This document shows positions 24,715 to 33,892 of a stretch of 60,760 nucleotides of DNA, piece by piece. Both the position numbers and the translations under genes were made by a program. Below the pieces are notes generated by a model. It did no database searches. It was not told where the DNA came from and saw only the letters and a program-made list of their open reading frames with translations. Position 1 is the stretch's first letter; every line of letters starts with the position of its first letter. Source of the stretch: DATIYF01 sp035517775 (lineage in GTDB: Bacteria > Acidobacteriota > Terriglobia > Terriglobales > Acidobacteriaceae); the NCBI GenBank assembly GCA_035517775.1, contig DATIYF010000037.1, positions 1-60,760 of the forward strand. The letters run 5' to 3'.

Positions 24715-25293
24715 ATGGCCAAGGCGGTAGCCCAGATTCTGCGAGTGCATGAGCAGGTCCCGGCCTGGGTAAAGCAGGCGGGGATAGTGGTGAGCGCCAG
24801 CTTGTTCGTCGCCCTCTGCGCCCATGTGACTCTTCCGCTGCCTTTAACCCCGGTTCCGCTGACGCTGCAAAATTTCGGCGTGCTGCTGGTGGGTTTGGCG
24901 CTGGGCAGCCGCCGCGGCTTCGCCGCCTTGGCGCTTTATCTCGCCGAAGGCGCGCTCGGCTTGCCGGTGTTCAATCCCACCGGCCCGGGCGGTCTCGCGC
25001 AGTTAGTTGGGCCGACGGGTGGATTTCTTTTGGCCTACCCGTTTATGGCCGCGCTGGCCGGCTGGATTATGGAACGAGGCAGGAAGACCTTTGCCCGCGC
25101 TGCCACGGCTGGCGTAGTGGCGGAAGTTCTGCTCTTCGCCGGCGGGCTTGCCTGGCTCACCATTCTTACTCATTCGTTTTCCCTGGCTCTGCGCTACGGC
25201 CTCTATTGGTTTATTTTTGCCGAAGTGATCAAGGTCATGGCCGCCGCGGCTATGGTGCAGACTTGGCAACGCATCTATAAGGCTGTCTCATGA
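24715..25293 (+). CDS. bioY: Biotin transporter substrate-specific subunit BioY
   Basis: A 192-residue membrane protein of the BioY family, the biotin-binding S component of energy-coupling-factor transporters. It has six helices; typical are LPLTPVPLTLQNFGVLLVGLALG (about 43-65), ALALYLAEGALGLPVFNP and GPTGGFLLAYPFMA. A ribosome site GGAGAG lies 8 nt before ATG 24715. No EcfA or EcfT genes are near; they may be shared or absent, as some BioY work alone. The stop overlaps the mqnD ATG (ATGA), so the two are translationally coupled. Confidence 0.92.
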   Translation: MAKAVAQILRVHEQVPAWVKQAGIVVSASLFVALCAHVTLPLPLTPVPLTLQNFGVLLVGLALGSRRGFAALALYLAEGALGLPVFNPTGPGGLAQLVGPTGGFLLAYPFMAALAGWIMERGRKTFARAATAGVVAEVLLFAGGLAWLTILTHSFSLALRYGLYWFIFAEVIKVMAAAAMVQTWQRIYKAVS

Positions 25294-26210
25294 GCAGCGC
25301 AGGCGCACCCTCGGAAGAAATCTCCTCCGCGCACGCTCGCGAGAATGCTCCGGCCAGCAACGTGAGCACCCTGCCCCGCGAAATCACCGTGGCGCACAGC
25401 CCCGATTCCGATGACGCCTTCATGTTTTACGGCCTCGCCACCAATAAAGTGCGCGTGCCCGGCTTGCGCTTCACTCATACCCTGAGCGATATCGAGACTT
25501 TGAACCGCAAGGCCATGGAAGGCGAAGGTATGTACGACGTCACCGCTATCTCCTTCCATGCTTATCCTTACATTCAAGGGAACTATTCCCTTCTCCCCAG
25601 CGGGGGGAGCGTGGGAGAGGGATACGGCCCGATGATTGTAGCCAAGCATCCCTTTACGGCGGACCAGGTTAAGAGCAAGCGTGTGGCCGTGCCGGGGATG
25701 TTGACCACGGCCTACCTGGTGCTGAATCTTTTCGCGCCGGGCATTGAGACCGATTTCGTTCCTTTCGATGAGATCATTCCGCGCGTACTCGATGGCACGC
25801 ACGAGGCCGGCTTGATCATCCATGAGGGCCAGTTGAGCTATTCGAAGTCTGGCCTGCAGCGCGTGGTGGACCTGGGCAAATGGTGGTTTGAGCGAACCGG
25901 CCTGCCCCTGCCGCTGGGCGGCAACGCGGTGCGGCGAAGCCTGGGTCCGGAGCTGATTTCCAATGTGGCGCGCGCCTTGCGCGAGAGCATTCAATATGCT
26001 CTGGACCACCGTGAAGAGGCTCTCAATTACGCCTTGCAATTCGCCCGCGATCTCGACACGCAACTTGCCGACAAATTTGTGGGCATGTATGTGAACGAGC
26101 GCACCCTGGACTACGGTCCTGATGGACGCGAAGCGGTGTGCCGCCTGCTGGATATGGGATACCGCGCGGGCATCATTCCCCACCAGGCGAGAGTGGAGTT
26201 TGTAGGCTAG
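25290..26210 (+). CDS. mqnD: 1,4-dihydroxy-6-naphthoate synthase MqnD (futalosine pathway)
   Basis: A 306-residue enzyme of the same fold as MqnA, splitting cyclic dehypoxanthine futalosine into 1,4-dihydroxy-6-naphthoate. Markers: ITVAHSPDSDDAFMFYGL (about 32-49), DIETLNRKAMEG, YDVTAISFHAY and LIIHEGQLSY (about 175). The first 30 residues are polar and not part of the family domain, but no later start is better, since the ATG sits in the ATGA overlap with bioY. The last 38 bp overlap the end of the convergent M49-like gene, so the two transcripts must be complementary at their 3' ends. Confidence 0.94.
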   Translation: MSSAGAPSEEISSAHARENAPASNVSTLPREITVAHSPDSDDAFMFYGLATNKVRVPGLRFTHTLSDIETLNRKAMEGEGMYDVTAISFHAYPYIQGNYSLLPSGGSVGEGYGPMIVAKHPFTADQVKSKRVAVPGMLTTAYLVLNLFAPGIETDFVPFDEIIPRVLDGTHEAGLIIHEGQLSYSKSGLQRVVDLGKWWFERTGLPLPLGGNAVRRSLGPELISNVARALRESIQYALDHREEALNYALQFARDLDTQLADKFVGMYVNERTLDYGPDGREAVCRLLDMGYRAGIIPHQARVEFVG

Positions 26211-27936
26211 CCCCGCCGCCGCGCGATTCCAGCCGCACCTGGAAGGAAAACTCCGGCGCAATATCTACCGGTACTTTCGCCGCCGCAGCCAGGGCGCGGA
26301 TCAACTCGGGCGGCATCAGGTCGTATTTCCTGAACCAATTTTCAGCACGGCGGCGGTCGCCCGTGGCTTCGATCTGCAGCAGTTCCTTGGCCAGATCGGC
26401 AAGCGCCCCGGGCATTGCTGCATAGTCAATCATGTATTTCCCCGAAGACTCATACTGGATGGCGCCGCGCTCGGCAAGATAATTGAATTCCATCATCTCG
26501 GCCTGCCCGTGGGCCTCGCCGGTGCCGAAGCGAACGGTGCGAAAAATTCCCCCTACGTATGAGGCATAATATTCGTCGAGCTTGGCCTTCGGCAGCGCCC
26601 CGTGGTCCACCAGCCATTTCAGGCCATACATGCCAACCACGTCGGCCTTGGCTTCTTCCAGGCCGCTGTAGATGGGGCCGATGGCCTGGCGGATATCCAC
26701 CTTTCCCGCCGGGGTGCGCGCGTACGCCGGCCCCAGGCCATGGGAAATTTCGTGCAAGACCACCGCCGCAAGATAGCCTTCTGCGGAAACTTTGGCCGCC
26801 TGCTCGCGCACCATCACGAATTTCGCCAGCGGCAGGATGACGTAGTTGACGCGGGCATCCATGAAGTTCTTGAAGAACAGTTTCTTGCTGCCCTTCTGCT
26901 CATGCACGCGGGGATCGTTGGGCAGATTGTCGGCGACGGCCTGATACCCGTGAAGCAGGTCCCCCGTCCAGAAAGGCACGTCCATCACTTCCATCGGCGT
27001 CTGCAAGCCTCGTTTGGAAGGGCGATCCTCAGGCGGGAGGGGAAGCGCATCCTGAATTTCGGGAACGTATTTCTGGAACATTTCCAGCTTGCGGCTCTCT
27101 TCCGGATTGCGAATCATGACCGCCGCCTCGTAAGAGGTCTTCACCCCTAAGAGATCGTCGAGATAGCTTTCATAGGGCGCGAAGATCACGTCGAACTTTG
27201 GATTCTTCAGGTCAAGCCAGGCCAGATCGCTGGGAAAGTAATCATCACTGAGCAGCGCATCGGCGCGCATGCGCAAAAACCTGGCGAAGGCGGGGTCGTT
27301 GCTGAGCTGCGCAGCCTCGCGTAGATCCCTTGCCGCAGGCTCCAGGAACGACCGGTAGGCAATGTGATAGGGAATGCCCTGTAGCTGGCTGCCCTCCCAG
27401 CGCACGACCGTGTAGGGGCTGTAGATCTCTGCTTTCGACTTGGGAAACGCCTTGACATAGACTTCGATCTTCTCGGGGGTCAGTCCCACAGGATAGAAGC
27501 CGCGTCCGGGCGGCATAGGGCTAAGGCCGACGAAGGGCTTGTTCTCGTCAATCAGATCGAAGCGCGAGCCGTTGATCCACAGATAGCGCCGCAGCTCTAT
27601 GTCCCTCGGATTCTTGCTGCCGAGCAAAGACTGATAAAGAGTCAAAGCCTCGGGATCGCTCTGCCGCCAGAAAATGTCTTCGAGATAGCAGGAAGCCTCC
27701 ACCAGCTTGTTCACCATCTGCCGCTGGCGCGCGGTGAGCCCCTTGGAGGGAAATGGCATGCGAACTTCTCGGAACTTCGCGAGGCGCTGCGCCAGGTCGG
27801 GCGCGACCGTCAATCCGGCCGAGTCTGCGCCTCTGGCCGCAGAGCCGGTCATGATCAGGTGGTGTCTCTTGGTCGTGGCGAGGGAAAACGCCGAGGCAAA
27901 AATGAGCAGGAAAGCGAACCAGCGGCGAGTTGTCAT
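26173..27936 (-). CDS. Exported M49-like zinc metallopeptidase
   Basis: A 587-residue protein with a signal peptide (MTTRRWFAFLLIFASAFSLA) and a catalytic motif HEISHGLGP (His395, Glu396, His399), followed about 30 residues later by EEAKADVVGMYGL, the third metal-ligand region. This pair is what I know from the dipeptidyl-peptidase III-like group (M49) that includes the C-terminal part of plant Nudix hydrolase 3. It differs from classical DPP III, whose motif is HELLGH. No Nudix domain is present. ATG 27936 is chosen because the 43 codons before it lack conservation and would hide the signal peptide. It is divergent from the HAD hydrolase gene over 58 bp. Confidence 0.82.
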   Translation of the reverse strand: MTTRRWFAFLLIFASAFSLATTKRHHLIMTGSAARGADSAGLTVAPDLAQRLAKFREVRMPFPSKGLTARQRQMVNKLVEASCYLEDIFWRQSDPEALTLYQSLLGSKNPRDIELRRYLWINGSRFDLIDENKPFVGLSPMPPGRGFYPVGLTPEKIEVYVKAFPKSKAEIYSPYTVVRWEGSQLQGIPYHIAYRSFLEPAARDLREAAQLSNDPAFARFLRMRADALLSDDYFPSDLAWLDLKNPKFDVIFAPYESYLDDLLGVKTSYEAAVMIRNPEESRKLEMFQKYVPEIQDALPLPPEDRPSKRGLQTPMEVMDVPFWTGDLLHGYQAVADNLPNDPRVHEQKGSKKLFFKNFMDARVNYVILPLAKFVMVREQAAKVSAEGYLAAVVLHEISHGLGPAYARTPAGKVDIRQAIGPIYSGLEEAKADVVGMYGLKWLVDHGALPKAKLDEYYASYVGGIFRTVRFGTGEAHGQAEMMEFNYLAERGAIQYESSGKYMIDYAAMPGALADLAKELLQIEATGDRRRAENWFRKYDLMPPELIRALAAAAKVPVDIAPEFSFQVRLESRGGGASLQTPLSPGGE

Positions 27937-27994
27937 CCCTCCGATTCTAGCAAAGCGATGCCCCTCGCCTTCGCTGTCGCGCGTGGTTCGTTCT

Positions 27995-28720
27995 ATGATG
28001 GCTCTGATGTCCACGAATTCCCGAGCGCAAGGCCCGCAAACTCTGCTGATAGACGCGGATGACACGCTCTGGGAAAATAACGTCTATTTCGAGCGGGCCA
28101 TCGCCAGTTTTATTTCCTTTCTCAATCATCACGAATATTCCCCGGAGCAGGTGCGCGAAGTGCTCAATGAGGTGGAGCGCGAGTGCATTATCAGCCACGG
28201 ATACGGCCTGCATAGCTTTGCTCATGCGCTGGCCCAGACCTTTGAGCGGCTGGCCGTCGAGCCGCTTACGCCGGCCCTGCGCGAAACCATTCTCGGATTC
28301 ACGCACGCCATTGCCGAACACCCCATGGAGATTCGGCCAGGCGTTGAGCCGACACTCGACTACCTTGCCGGGCGGCATTGCCTGGTTCTGATGACCAAGG
28401 GCGACCGCAAAGAGCAGGCCGGCAAAGTGGAACGCTCAGGACTGAAGCGATACTTCGACGCCGTTGAAATCGTCGCGGAAAAGGATCCCGCGGCGTATCG
28501 GAACCTGGTCGAAAAGCACGGCTGGCCGAGCCTTTCGACGTGGATGATCGGGAACAGCCCGAAGTCGGACATAAACCCGGCCCTAGCCGCTGGCCTGAAC
28601 GCGGTGCACGTGCCGCATCACGAGACCTGGGTGCTGGAGCACGAGGATGTGGTGCAGCCCACGCCGCCCAGCCGCTTGCTGGTGGTGGAAAGCTTCGCAG
28701 AGTTGAAAGAACACTTTTAA
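27995..28720 (+). CDS. HAD-superfamily hydrolase
   Basis: A 241-residue haloacid-dehalogenase-type phosphatase. Motif I is LLIDADDTLWEN (nucleophile Asp in DADDT), motif II is VLMTKGD, Lys in motif III lies in VAEKD and motif IV is GNSPKSDINPALAAGL. The cap is helical, inserted after motif I, as in the class I group. The substrate is not known. Three in-frame ATG codons (27995, 27998, 28007) could serve as start. Promoter space between it and the divergent peptidase is only 58 bp. Confidence 0.85.
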   Translation: MMALMSTNSRAQGPQTLLIDADDTLWENNVYFERAIASFISFLNHHEYSPEQVREVLNEVERECIISHGYGLHSFAHALAQTFERLAVEPLTPALRETILGFTHAIAEHPMEIRPGVEPTLDYLAGRHCLVLMTKGDRKEQAGKVERSGLKRYFDAVEIVAEKDPAAYRNLVEKHGWPSLSTWMIGNSPKSDINPALAAGLNAVHVPHHETWVLEHEDVVQPTPPSRLLVVESFAELKEHF

Positions 28721-28726
28721 CTCTCA

Positions 28727-28848
28727 GCACTTGGCATTTGGCCAAGGCAGGCAAGTGCAGGTGACTTCTCTAAGCCGCCGCGGGAAACGACCTCAACGGC
28801 CAAGTGCCAATGCCGACTGCCGGAAGCTGACTGCTGAGTACCAAGTGC
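28727..28848. repeat. Inverted heptamer-word repeat
   Basis: GCACTTGGCATTTGGCC (28727-28743) and its near inverse GGCCAAGTGCCAATGCC (28798-28814) flank 54 nt, and GACTGC/CTGACTGC/CCAAGTGC words continue to 28848. The words TTGGCAC and TTGGCAT repeat at 7-bp steps. It starts 6 bp after the HAD stop and lies in the leader of the HD-GYP gene. The same type of element is found at 33893-33980. Function unknown. Confidence 0.6.
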
Positions 28849-28943
28849 TTTCTTCCTGCACCAAACTAACCAACAATCGGCGCGCGCTTGCCATTTGGGG
28901 CGCATGGTACTCTCAACTTGCTCTGGTTTCTGCTCCGCACGGC

Positions 28944-30197
28944 GTGGCTGTGCAGAGAAACAATTTCCGGCGGCTGCTGCGGACGGTCGAGGCACTCTCA
29001 GACCTGGGTCCGGAGATGACCGCCGAGCGCGACTTCGCACACACCGCGCGCGCCATGGTCTCTGCCCTGCTGCAGGCGGGCGGCGCGCGCGAGGCGGCGC
29101 TCTTTTCCTTCAGCGACAAGCCGCCCTTGCTGAGTTCCCTGGCCGCCGAGGGCTTTGCCCTCATGCCCGAGCCGGCGGTGATTCCGCTGCTGCCACGGCA
29201 CGTGCACGCGCTTACCTCTGCTTCCGGCCCTGTCCTGTTGACCTCGGCTTCGTACGATACTTTTCTCAGCTTCAATGGCAACGTAGCCCCCGAGTTGTTC
29301 AAGTGTCTTGCGCCACTGAAAGTCGCGGGCAAGCTGGCGGGAGTGGCTGTCCTGGGCCGGCGAGACGGCGAGGCCCTTTACGACCACGAGGAACTCGAAG
29401 CCCTGGGGCTGCTTTGTCATTACATGGCGCTGGCGGTCCACAATCATGCGCTCACCCAGACTCTGGCCCAGCGGGTTTCAGAAAAAGTGCGGCTTCTCGC
29501 CTCGCTGCACGGCTTTTACGACAGCGCGCTCGAAGCGTTTGCCGCCGCCATTGACGTCAAGCACGTGAACATTCACGGCCACTCTCTGCGCGTGGGCCGC
29601 TACGCCGCCGCCATCGGCGACGCTATGGGCATGGATATGGACGACGTCGCCGCCCTGCGCTCGGCCGGCTACCTCCACGATATTGGGAAAGTGGCCGTGG
29701 ATAAGCGGCTCTTCGGCAAGCCTGCCGCTCTCGATCCTGAAGAATTTCGTGAAATGGCCGATCACACGGTGGTGGGCCACGAAATTGTGAGCGGGGTAAA
29801 GTTTCCCTGGCCGCGGGTTCCGGAGGTTGTACGTTCCCACCACGAACGCGGGGATGGCTCGGGCTATCCCGATGGTCTGGGCTTTGAAGAGGTGGCCATG
29901 CCGGTGCGCATCGTGGGCCTGGCGGATACTTTCGATGCCATGACCACCGAGCGCCCCTACCGCGAGCGGCTTTCTCTGGGCGCGGCCCTGGGCGAGATCG
30001 TTCGCCTTACGCCGCAGAAATACGATCCCAACGCCGTGCAGGCGCTGCTGGTGCAGGTTCGGCGGGAAGCCGTAGGCAGCAGCCGGGTGCCCCTGTTTCA
30101 TGATCCGCGCATCGTCAACATCGCCCCCACCGACGTGGACCATTTCGCTTCCACCTTGCAGCATAAGATCAGTCACGGCCGGCTTTATTTGACCTAG
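28944..30197 (+). CDS. GAF and HD-GYP domain protein (cyclic-di-GMP phosphodiesterase type)
   Basis: A GAF-like sensor part (about 1-175) precedes an HD-GYP domain with HSLRVGRYAAAIG, HDIGKVAVDKRLF, HTVVGHEIV and HHERGDGSGYPDGL. HD-GYP proteins hydrolyse cyclic di-GMP. All histidines and the Asp of HD are present. The frame is open from 28731 (a TTG), but those codons lie in the heptamer repeat and do not resemble protein. GTG 28944 (or GTG 28950) gives a 417-residue product that begins just before the conserved part. No clear ribosome site, so the start is uncertain. Confidence 0.88.
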   Translation: MAVQRNNFRRLLRTVEALSDLGPEMTAERDFAHTARAMVSALLQAGGAREAALFSFSDKPPLLSSLAAEGFALMPEPAVIPLLPRHVHALTSASGPVLLTSASYDTFLSFNGNVAPELFKCLAPLKVAGKLAGVAVLGRRDGEALYDHEELEALGLLCHYMALAVHNHALTQTLAQRVSEKVRLLASLHGFYDSALEAFAAAIDVKHVNIHGHSLRVGRYAAAIGDAMGMDMDDVAALRSAGYLHDIGKVAVDKRLFGKPAALDPEEFREMADHTVVGHEIVSGVKFPWPRVPEVVRSHHERGDGSGYPDGLGFEEVAMPVRIVGLADTFDAMTTERPYRERLSLGAALGEIVRLTPQKYDPNAVQALLVQVRREAVGSSRVPLFHDPRIVNIAPTDVDHFASTLQHKISHGRLYLT

Positions 30198-30210
30198 CCG
30201 GTGCGGACCA

Positions 30211-30239
30211 GGAAAAGTTGCCTGTTTCGCAACTTTTCC
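30211..30239. repeat. Perfect 11-bp inverted repeat after the HD-GYP gene
   Basis: GGAAAAGTTGC (30211-30221) and GCAACTTTTCC (30229-30239) are separated by CTGTTTC. It lies 13 bp past the HD-GYP stop and 51 bp before the DUF1800 start. No T-run follows, but the stem itself carries four T at its 3' side, so it could work as a weak terminator or an mRNA-protecting hairpin. Confidence 0.5.
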
Positions 30240-30290
30240 CCGGCGCCGGGTTCATGCTGTTGTGCCTATCTTTCCGCCCCGAGGGTGAGC

Positions 30291-32291
30291 ATGCGCCTGC
30301 CGCGCGCGACTGTCTCCCTGATCGCCAGCCTTTGCCTGCTTTCCGTTGTTTCCTCGGTTCAGATTGTCCATGCCAGAAAAAAGATTAAGACCGCGACCGC
30401 CCGGGGGATGGATGAACAGAAGCGGGCCCTCCATGCGCTGAATCGCCTGAGTTTCGGCCCCAGGCCCGGCGACGTGCAAAGAGTGATGGCCATGGGCGTC
30501 GAAAACTGGATTGCAGAGCAGCTCCATCCCGAAAAGATTGACGACAGCGCGTTGCAAGCCCGTCTGGAACCGATGCGCACCTTGCGCATGAGCAGCCAGG
30601 AGTTGATGAAGGATTTTCCTTCGCCGCAGATGATCCGCGCTGTGGCCGAGCACCGGCAATCCGAGCCTTCCGATTCTATGCGGCGCGCAATTTACCAGGC
30701 CCAGGTCGCGGGTTATGACCAGCGCCAGGACTTGAAGCAGGAATCCTCAGAGCCGTCAGCCGCGAACGCCTCGGCCAAGCCGGCGAACGACAAAGCCGCG
30801 CGCCGCCAGGAGAACCGCCTTTATGCCGACGTGGAAGCGGCGCAACTGGAGGATTTGGCTCCGCACGAGCGGCTGCAAGCGGTGCTGAAAATGGCTCCGG
30901 AGGAAGCGTTTGAATTCTCCTCGTCGGTCAGCCCCAAAGTGCGCGCCGAGTTCGAAGATGGCATGACGCCGGAGGAGCGGGAGAACTTTGAGGCCATCGG
31001 CAATCCGCGCCGCGTGGTGGCCGAGGAGATGCTAGAAGGGCGGCTGCTGCGCGACATCTACAGCCAGCGCCAGTTGCTGGAAGTGATGACTGACTTCTGG
31101 TTCAACCACTTCAACGTATTCATCGGCAAAGGGGCGGACCGGAATCTGCTGACCAGCTACGAACGCGACGTGATTCGGCCCCACGCTCTGGGCAAGTTCG
31201 AGGATCTGCTGGTAGCGACGGCGCGCAGTCCGGCCATGCTCTTTTACCTGGACAACTGGCTGAGCGTGGGCCCGGATTCCGACTTTGCACTCGACATTCC
31301 GAACCGCCCGCCCAAGCTGTTCGCGCGGTCCAGGCGCTTTCCCCCGCCTACTCACCCTCGCCCGCAAGCCAAAAAGCGACCCAACGGCCTCAACGAAAAT
31401 TATGGCCGTGAACTGATGGAGCTGCACACCCTGGGCGTGAACGGCGGATACACGCAGCGGGATGTGACCGAAGTGGCGCGCGTCCTCACCGGGTGGACGA
31501 TCAGAGATCCGCGCAAGGGCGGCGACTTCTTTTTTGACGAGCGCAAGCACGAGCCGGGTGACAAGTATGTCCTGGGGCACCGCATCAAGGCGGGCGGCGA
31601 AAGCGAAGGCCTGCAGGTGCTGCACATTCTGGCGCACCAGCCCTCGACGGCGCACTTCATTTGCACGAAACTGGCGGTCCGGTTCGTTTCTGACAATCCG
31701 CCGCCGGCTCTGGTGGACCGCATGGCGCAGACCTTCCTCAAGAAAAACGGCGACATTCGCGAGGTTTTGCGCACGATGCTCGCGTCGCCGGAGTTCTGGG
31801 CGGCCGATGATTACCGCGCCAAGGTCAAGACGCCGCTCGAGTTCGTTGTCTCGGCGGTGCGCGCCAGCGGCGCCGAAGTGAGCGACGCCTTGCCCCTGCT
31901 GCGCCGCCTTCAGGCCATGGGCATGCCGCTCTACGGAGCGCAGCCGCCTACCGGCTACTCCATGACGGCCGATACCTGGATGAATTCCTCGGCCCTGCTC
32001 GATCGCATGAACTTCGCCATCGCTTTGGCCAGCGGAAGACTGCGCGGCGCCGAGGTGGACTCCATGGGATGGCTGGGCGGCGCACCGCCGGCTGATCCGC
32101 AGCACGTGCTGGCGGCCCTGGAGAACGACCTGCTCGATGGCGATGTTTCAAAGCAGACGCACGATACGATTGCCGCGCGTTTGCAGGATCCGAAGATCAG
32201 TCAACGGAAGCTGGATGATCCAGCGCGGGCGCCGGACGTTGGGGTCATCGCCGGCCTGCTGTTGGGTTCGCCGGACTTTCAAAGAAGATAG
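30291..32291 (+). CDS. DUF1800 protein, exported
   Basis: A 666-residue protein starting with a signal peptide (MRLPRATVSLIASLCLLSVVSS) and then the DUF1800 domain, with ALHALNRLSFGPRPGDVQRV (about 44-63), YERDVIRPHALG, YGRELMELHTLGVNGGYTQ and DVTEVARVLTGWTI. An Ala/Lys-rich linker (about 145-175) is inserted. DUF1800 proteins nearly always pair with DUF1501 proteins, as here with the next gene 53 bp downstream, and their biochemical role is unknown; a role in extracellular or periplasmic polymer handling has been suggested. GAGGGTGAGC precedes ATG 30291; an upstream GTG would bury the signal peptide. Confidence 0.9.
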   Translation: MRLPRATVSLIASLCLLSVVSSVQIVHARKKIKTATARGMDEQKRALHALNRLSFGPRPGDVQRVMAMGVENWIAEQLHPEKIDDSALQARLEPMRTLRMSSQELMKDFPSPQMIRAVAEHRQSEPSDSMRRAIYQAQVAGYDQRQDLKQESSEPSAANASAKPANDKAARRQENRLYADVEAAQLEDLAPHERLQAVLKMAPEEAFEFSSSVSPKVRAEFEDGMTPEERENFEAIGNPRRVVAEEMLEGRLLRDIYSQRQLLEVMTDFWFNHFNVFIGKGADRNLLTSYERDVIRPHALGKFEDLLVATARSPAMLFYLDNWLSVGPDSDFALDIPNRPPKLFARSRRFPPPTHPRPQAKKRPNGLNENYGRELMELHTLGVNGGYTQRDVTEVARVLTGWTIRDPRKGGDFFFDERKHEPGDKYVLGHRIKAGGESEGLQVLHILAHQPSTAHFICTKLAVRFVSDNPPPALVDRMAQTFLKKNGDIREVLRTMLASPEFWAADDYRAKVKTPLEFVVSAVRASGAEVSDALPLLRRLQAMGMPLYGAQPPTGYSMTADTWMNSSALLDRMNFAIALASGRLRGAEVDSMGWLGGAPPADPQHVLAALENDLLDGDVSKQTHDTIAARLQDPKISQRKLDDPARAPDVGVIAGLLLGSPDFQRR

Positions 32292-32344
32292 CCGTTCCGG
32301 CCTGATCCATGATTAGACCTTGACGGTGATTTGGGGGGTCTTGC

Positions 32345-33571
32345 ATGTCCATCACTCGCAGAGTTTTCCTTCGCAATGGCGCTCTCGCTGTAGTCGGCAC
32401 CACAGCCATTCCTGCCTTTCTGACGCGGGCGGCGTGGGGCGCCGTGGAAGGCGCAGCTAACAAGAGGCTGGTGGTGATCTTCCAGCGGGGCGCTGCCGAT
32501 GGCCTCAATATTGTGGTGCCGCACGCCGAGAGCTCCTACTATGCGATGCGGCCCTCCATCAATATTCCCCGCGATGCCGTTCTTGACCTGGATGGGTTTT
32601 TCGGCTTGCACCCCGCGTTGGCGCCGCTTCAGCCGCTGTGGAACTCACGCCATCTGGCTGTGGTGCATGCGGCGGGCTCCCCCGATCCTTCTCGCTCGCA
32701 CTTCGACGCGCAGGATTATATGGAGTCTGGCACACCGGGCGTAAAAGCGACCGACAGCGGTTGGCTCAACCGTACGGTGCGAGGCTTGCCGGAAGAAAAG
32801 TCTGCATTTCGCGCAGTGGCCATGGGGCCCTCATTGCCCAGGATTCTTTCCGGCAGCGAAGCCGCGGTAGCGATCAACAACCTCAACACCTTCGGCGTGG
32901 GGCGCGGGCCAGCCGGGTCGCCGCTGGCCAACACCTTTGAGGCCATGTATGCGGATTCGGTGGATAGCGTGTTGCATGGTACCGGCGCGGAGACTTTCGA
33001 TGCCGTGAAGATGCTGAAAGCTACCGATCCGGCAAACTACAAGCCGGCGGCCGGCGCAGATTACCCCCGCGGCCATTTTGGCGATAGTCTGCGGCAACTG
33101 GCGCAGCTCATCAAGGCCAACCTGGGCGTGCAAGTGGCGTTTGCCGATATCACCGGGTGGGACCACCACGTGAACGAAGGCAGCACGCAGGGGCAGATCG
33201 CGAATTCGCTGCGCGAGTTCTCCCAGGGGCTGGCCGCATTCTGGATTGATCTGGGCGATCTGGCCGAAAACACGGTGATTGTCACCATGTCGGAATTCGG
33301 CCGGACTGCCCGCGAAAACGGCAATCGGGGCACCGACCACGGCCATGCCAATGTGATGTTCGTGCTCGGCGGGCCGGTGAAGGGCGGCAGAGTTTACGGG
33401 CGGTGGCCGGGCGTGGACCCTTCGCAGCTCCATGAAGACCGCGACCTGGCGCTGACCACCGACTTCCGGCTGGTACTGGGCGAAGCCGTGAGCCAACACC
33501 TGGGAAATCGTGATCTGAGCAACGTTTTTCCGGGGTTTGAATATGGCGCCCCGCTGAAATTATTGGGGTGA
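32345..33571 (+). CDS. DUF1501 protein with Tat signal
   Basis: A 408-residue protein beginning MSITRRVFLRNGALAVVG, a twin-arginine signal, so it is exported folded. The DUF1501 body is related to the alkaline phosphatase/sulfatase fold: LVVIFQRGAADGLNIVVP (about 42-59), AGSPDPSRSHFDAQDYME, VTMSEFGRTARENGNRGTDHGH and NVMFVLGGPVKGG. The histidines and aspartates that would hold metals are retained. Acts with the preceding DUF1800 protein, probably in the same transcript. The Rieske gene follows on the opposite strand with 10 bp between. Confidence 0.9.
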   Translation: MSITRRVFLRNGALAVVGTTAIPAFLTRAAWGAVEGAANKRLVVIFQRGAADGLNIVVPHAESSYYAMRPSINIPRDAVLDLDGFFGLHPALAPLQPLWNSRHLAVVHAAGSPDPSRSHFDAQDYMESGTPGVKATDSGWLNRTVRGLPEEKSAFRAVAMGPSLPRILSGSEAAVAINNLNTFGVGRGPAGSPLANTFEAMYADSVDSVLHGTGAETFDAVKMLKATDPANYKPAAGADYPRGHFGDSLRQLAQLIKANLGVQVAFADITGWDHHVNEGSTQGQIANSLREFSQGLAAFWIDLGDLAENTVIVTMSEFGRTARENGNRGTDHGHANVMFVLGGPVKGGRVYGRWPGVDPSQLHEDRDLALTTDFRLVLGEAVSQHLGNRDLSNVFPGFEYGAPLKLLG

Positions 33572-33581
33572 TGAGTCAAGG

Positions 33582-33884
33582 TCAGATTTCGATCATCACC
33601 TCGCCGTTTTCAATTTTCAGCGGGTAAAGATTGAGCTTCGCGTTGGGATTGTGCACAGCCTCGCCGGTTTTGGGGTCCCATTGCCAGCCATGCCAGGGAC
33701 AAACGACTTTGCCATTCTCGATTTCGCCTTGCCCCAACGGCCCGCCGCGATGCAGGCAGACATTCTCCATCGCGGTGATGGTTCCTTGAACGTTGGCTAC
33801 GCAAACCACCTTGTCGCCGCAGGGAAATTCCTTGGCCTGGTCCGCGGCCGGAAGCTCGGAGTCGGTGGTGAGTTTGGTGAACAT
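33582..33884 (-). CDS. Rieske [2Fe-2S] ferredoxin
   Basis: A 100-residue Rieske protein with both cluster motifs: CLHRGG (Cys43, His45) and CPWHGW (Cys62, His65). It is the size of ferredoxins that serve dioxygenases, and of NirD-like proteins. No oxygenase or reductase gene adjoins, so the partner is unknown. ATG 33884 opens the family domain; the frame is open a further 13 codons, but those are read from the repeat that begins 9 bp upstream of the ATG. Confidence 0.9.
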   Translation of the reverse strand: MFTKLTTDSELPAADQAKEFPCGDKVVCVANVQGTITAMENVCLHRGGPLGQGEIENGKVVCPWHGWQWDPKTGEAVHNPNAKLNLYPLKIENGEVMIEI

Positions 33885-33892
33885 AGCATTCA

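Noticed and set aside
28731..28943. TTG-started N-terminal extension of the HD-GYP protein
   Set aside because: These codons lie in the heptamer repeat and are read through as random residues; GTG 28944 is more likely.
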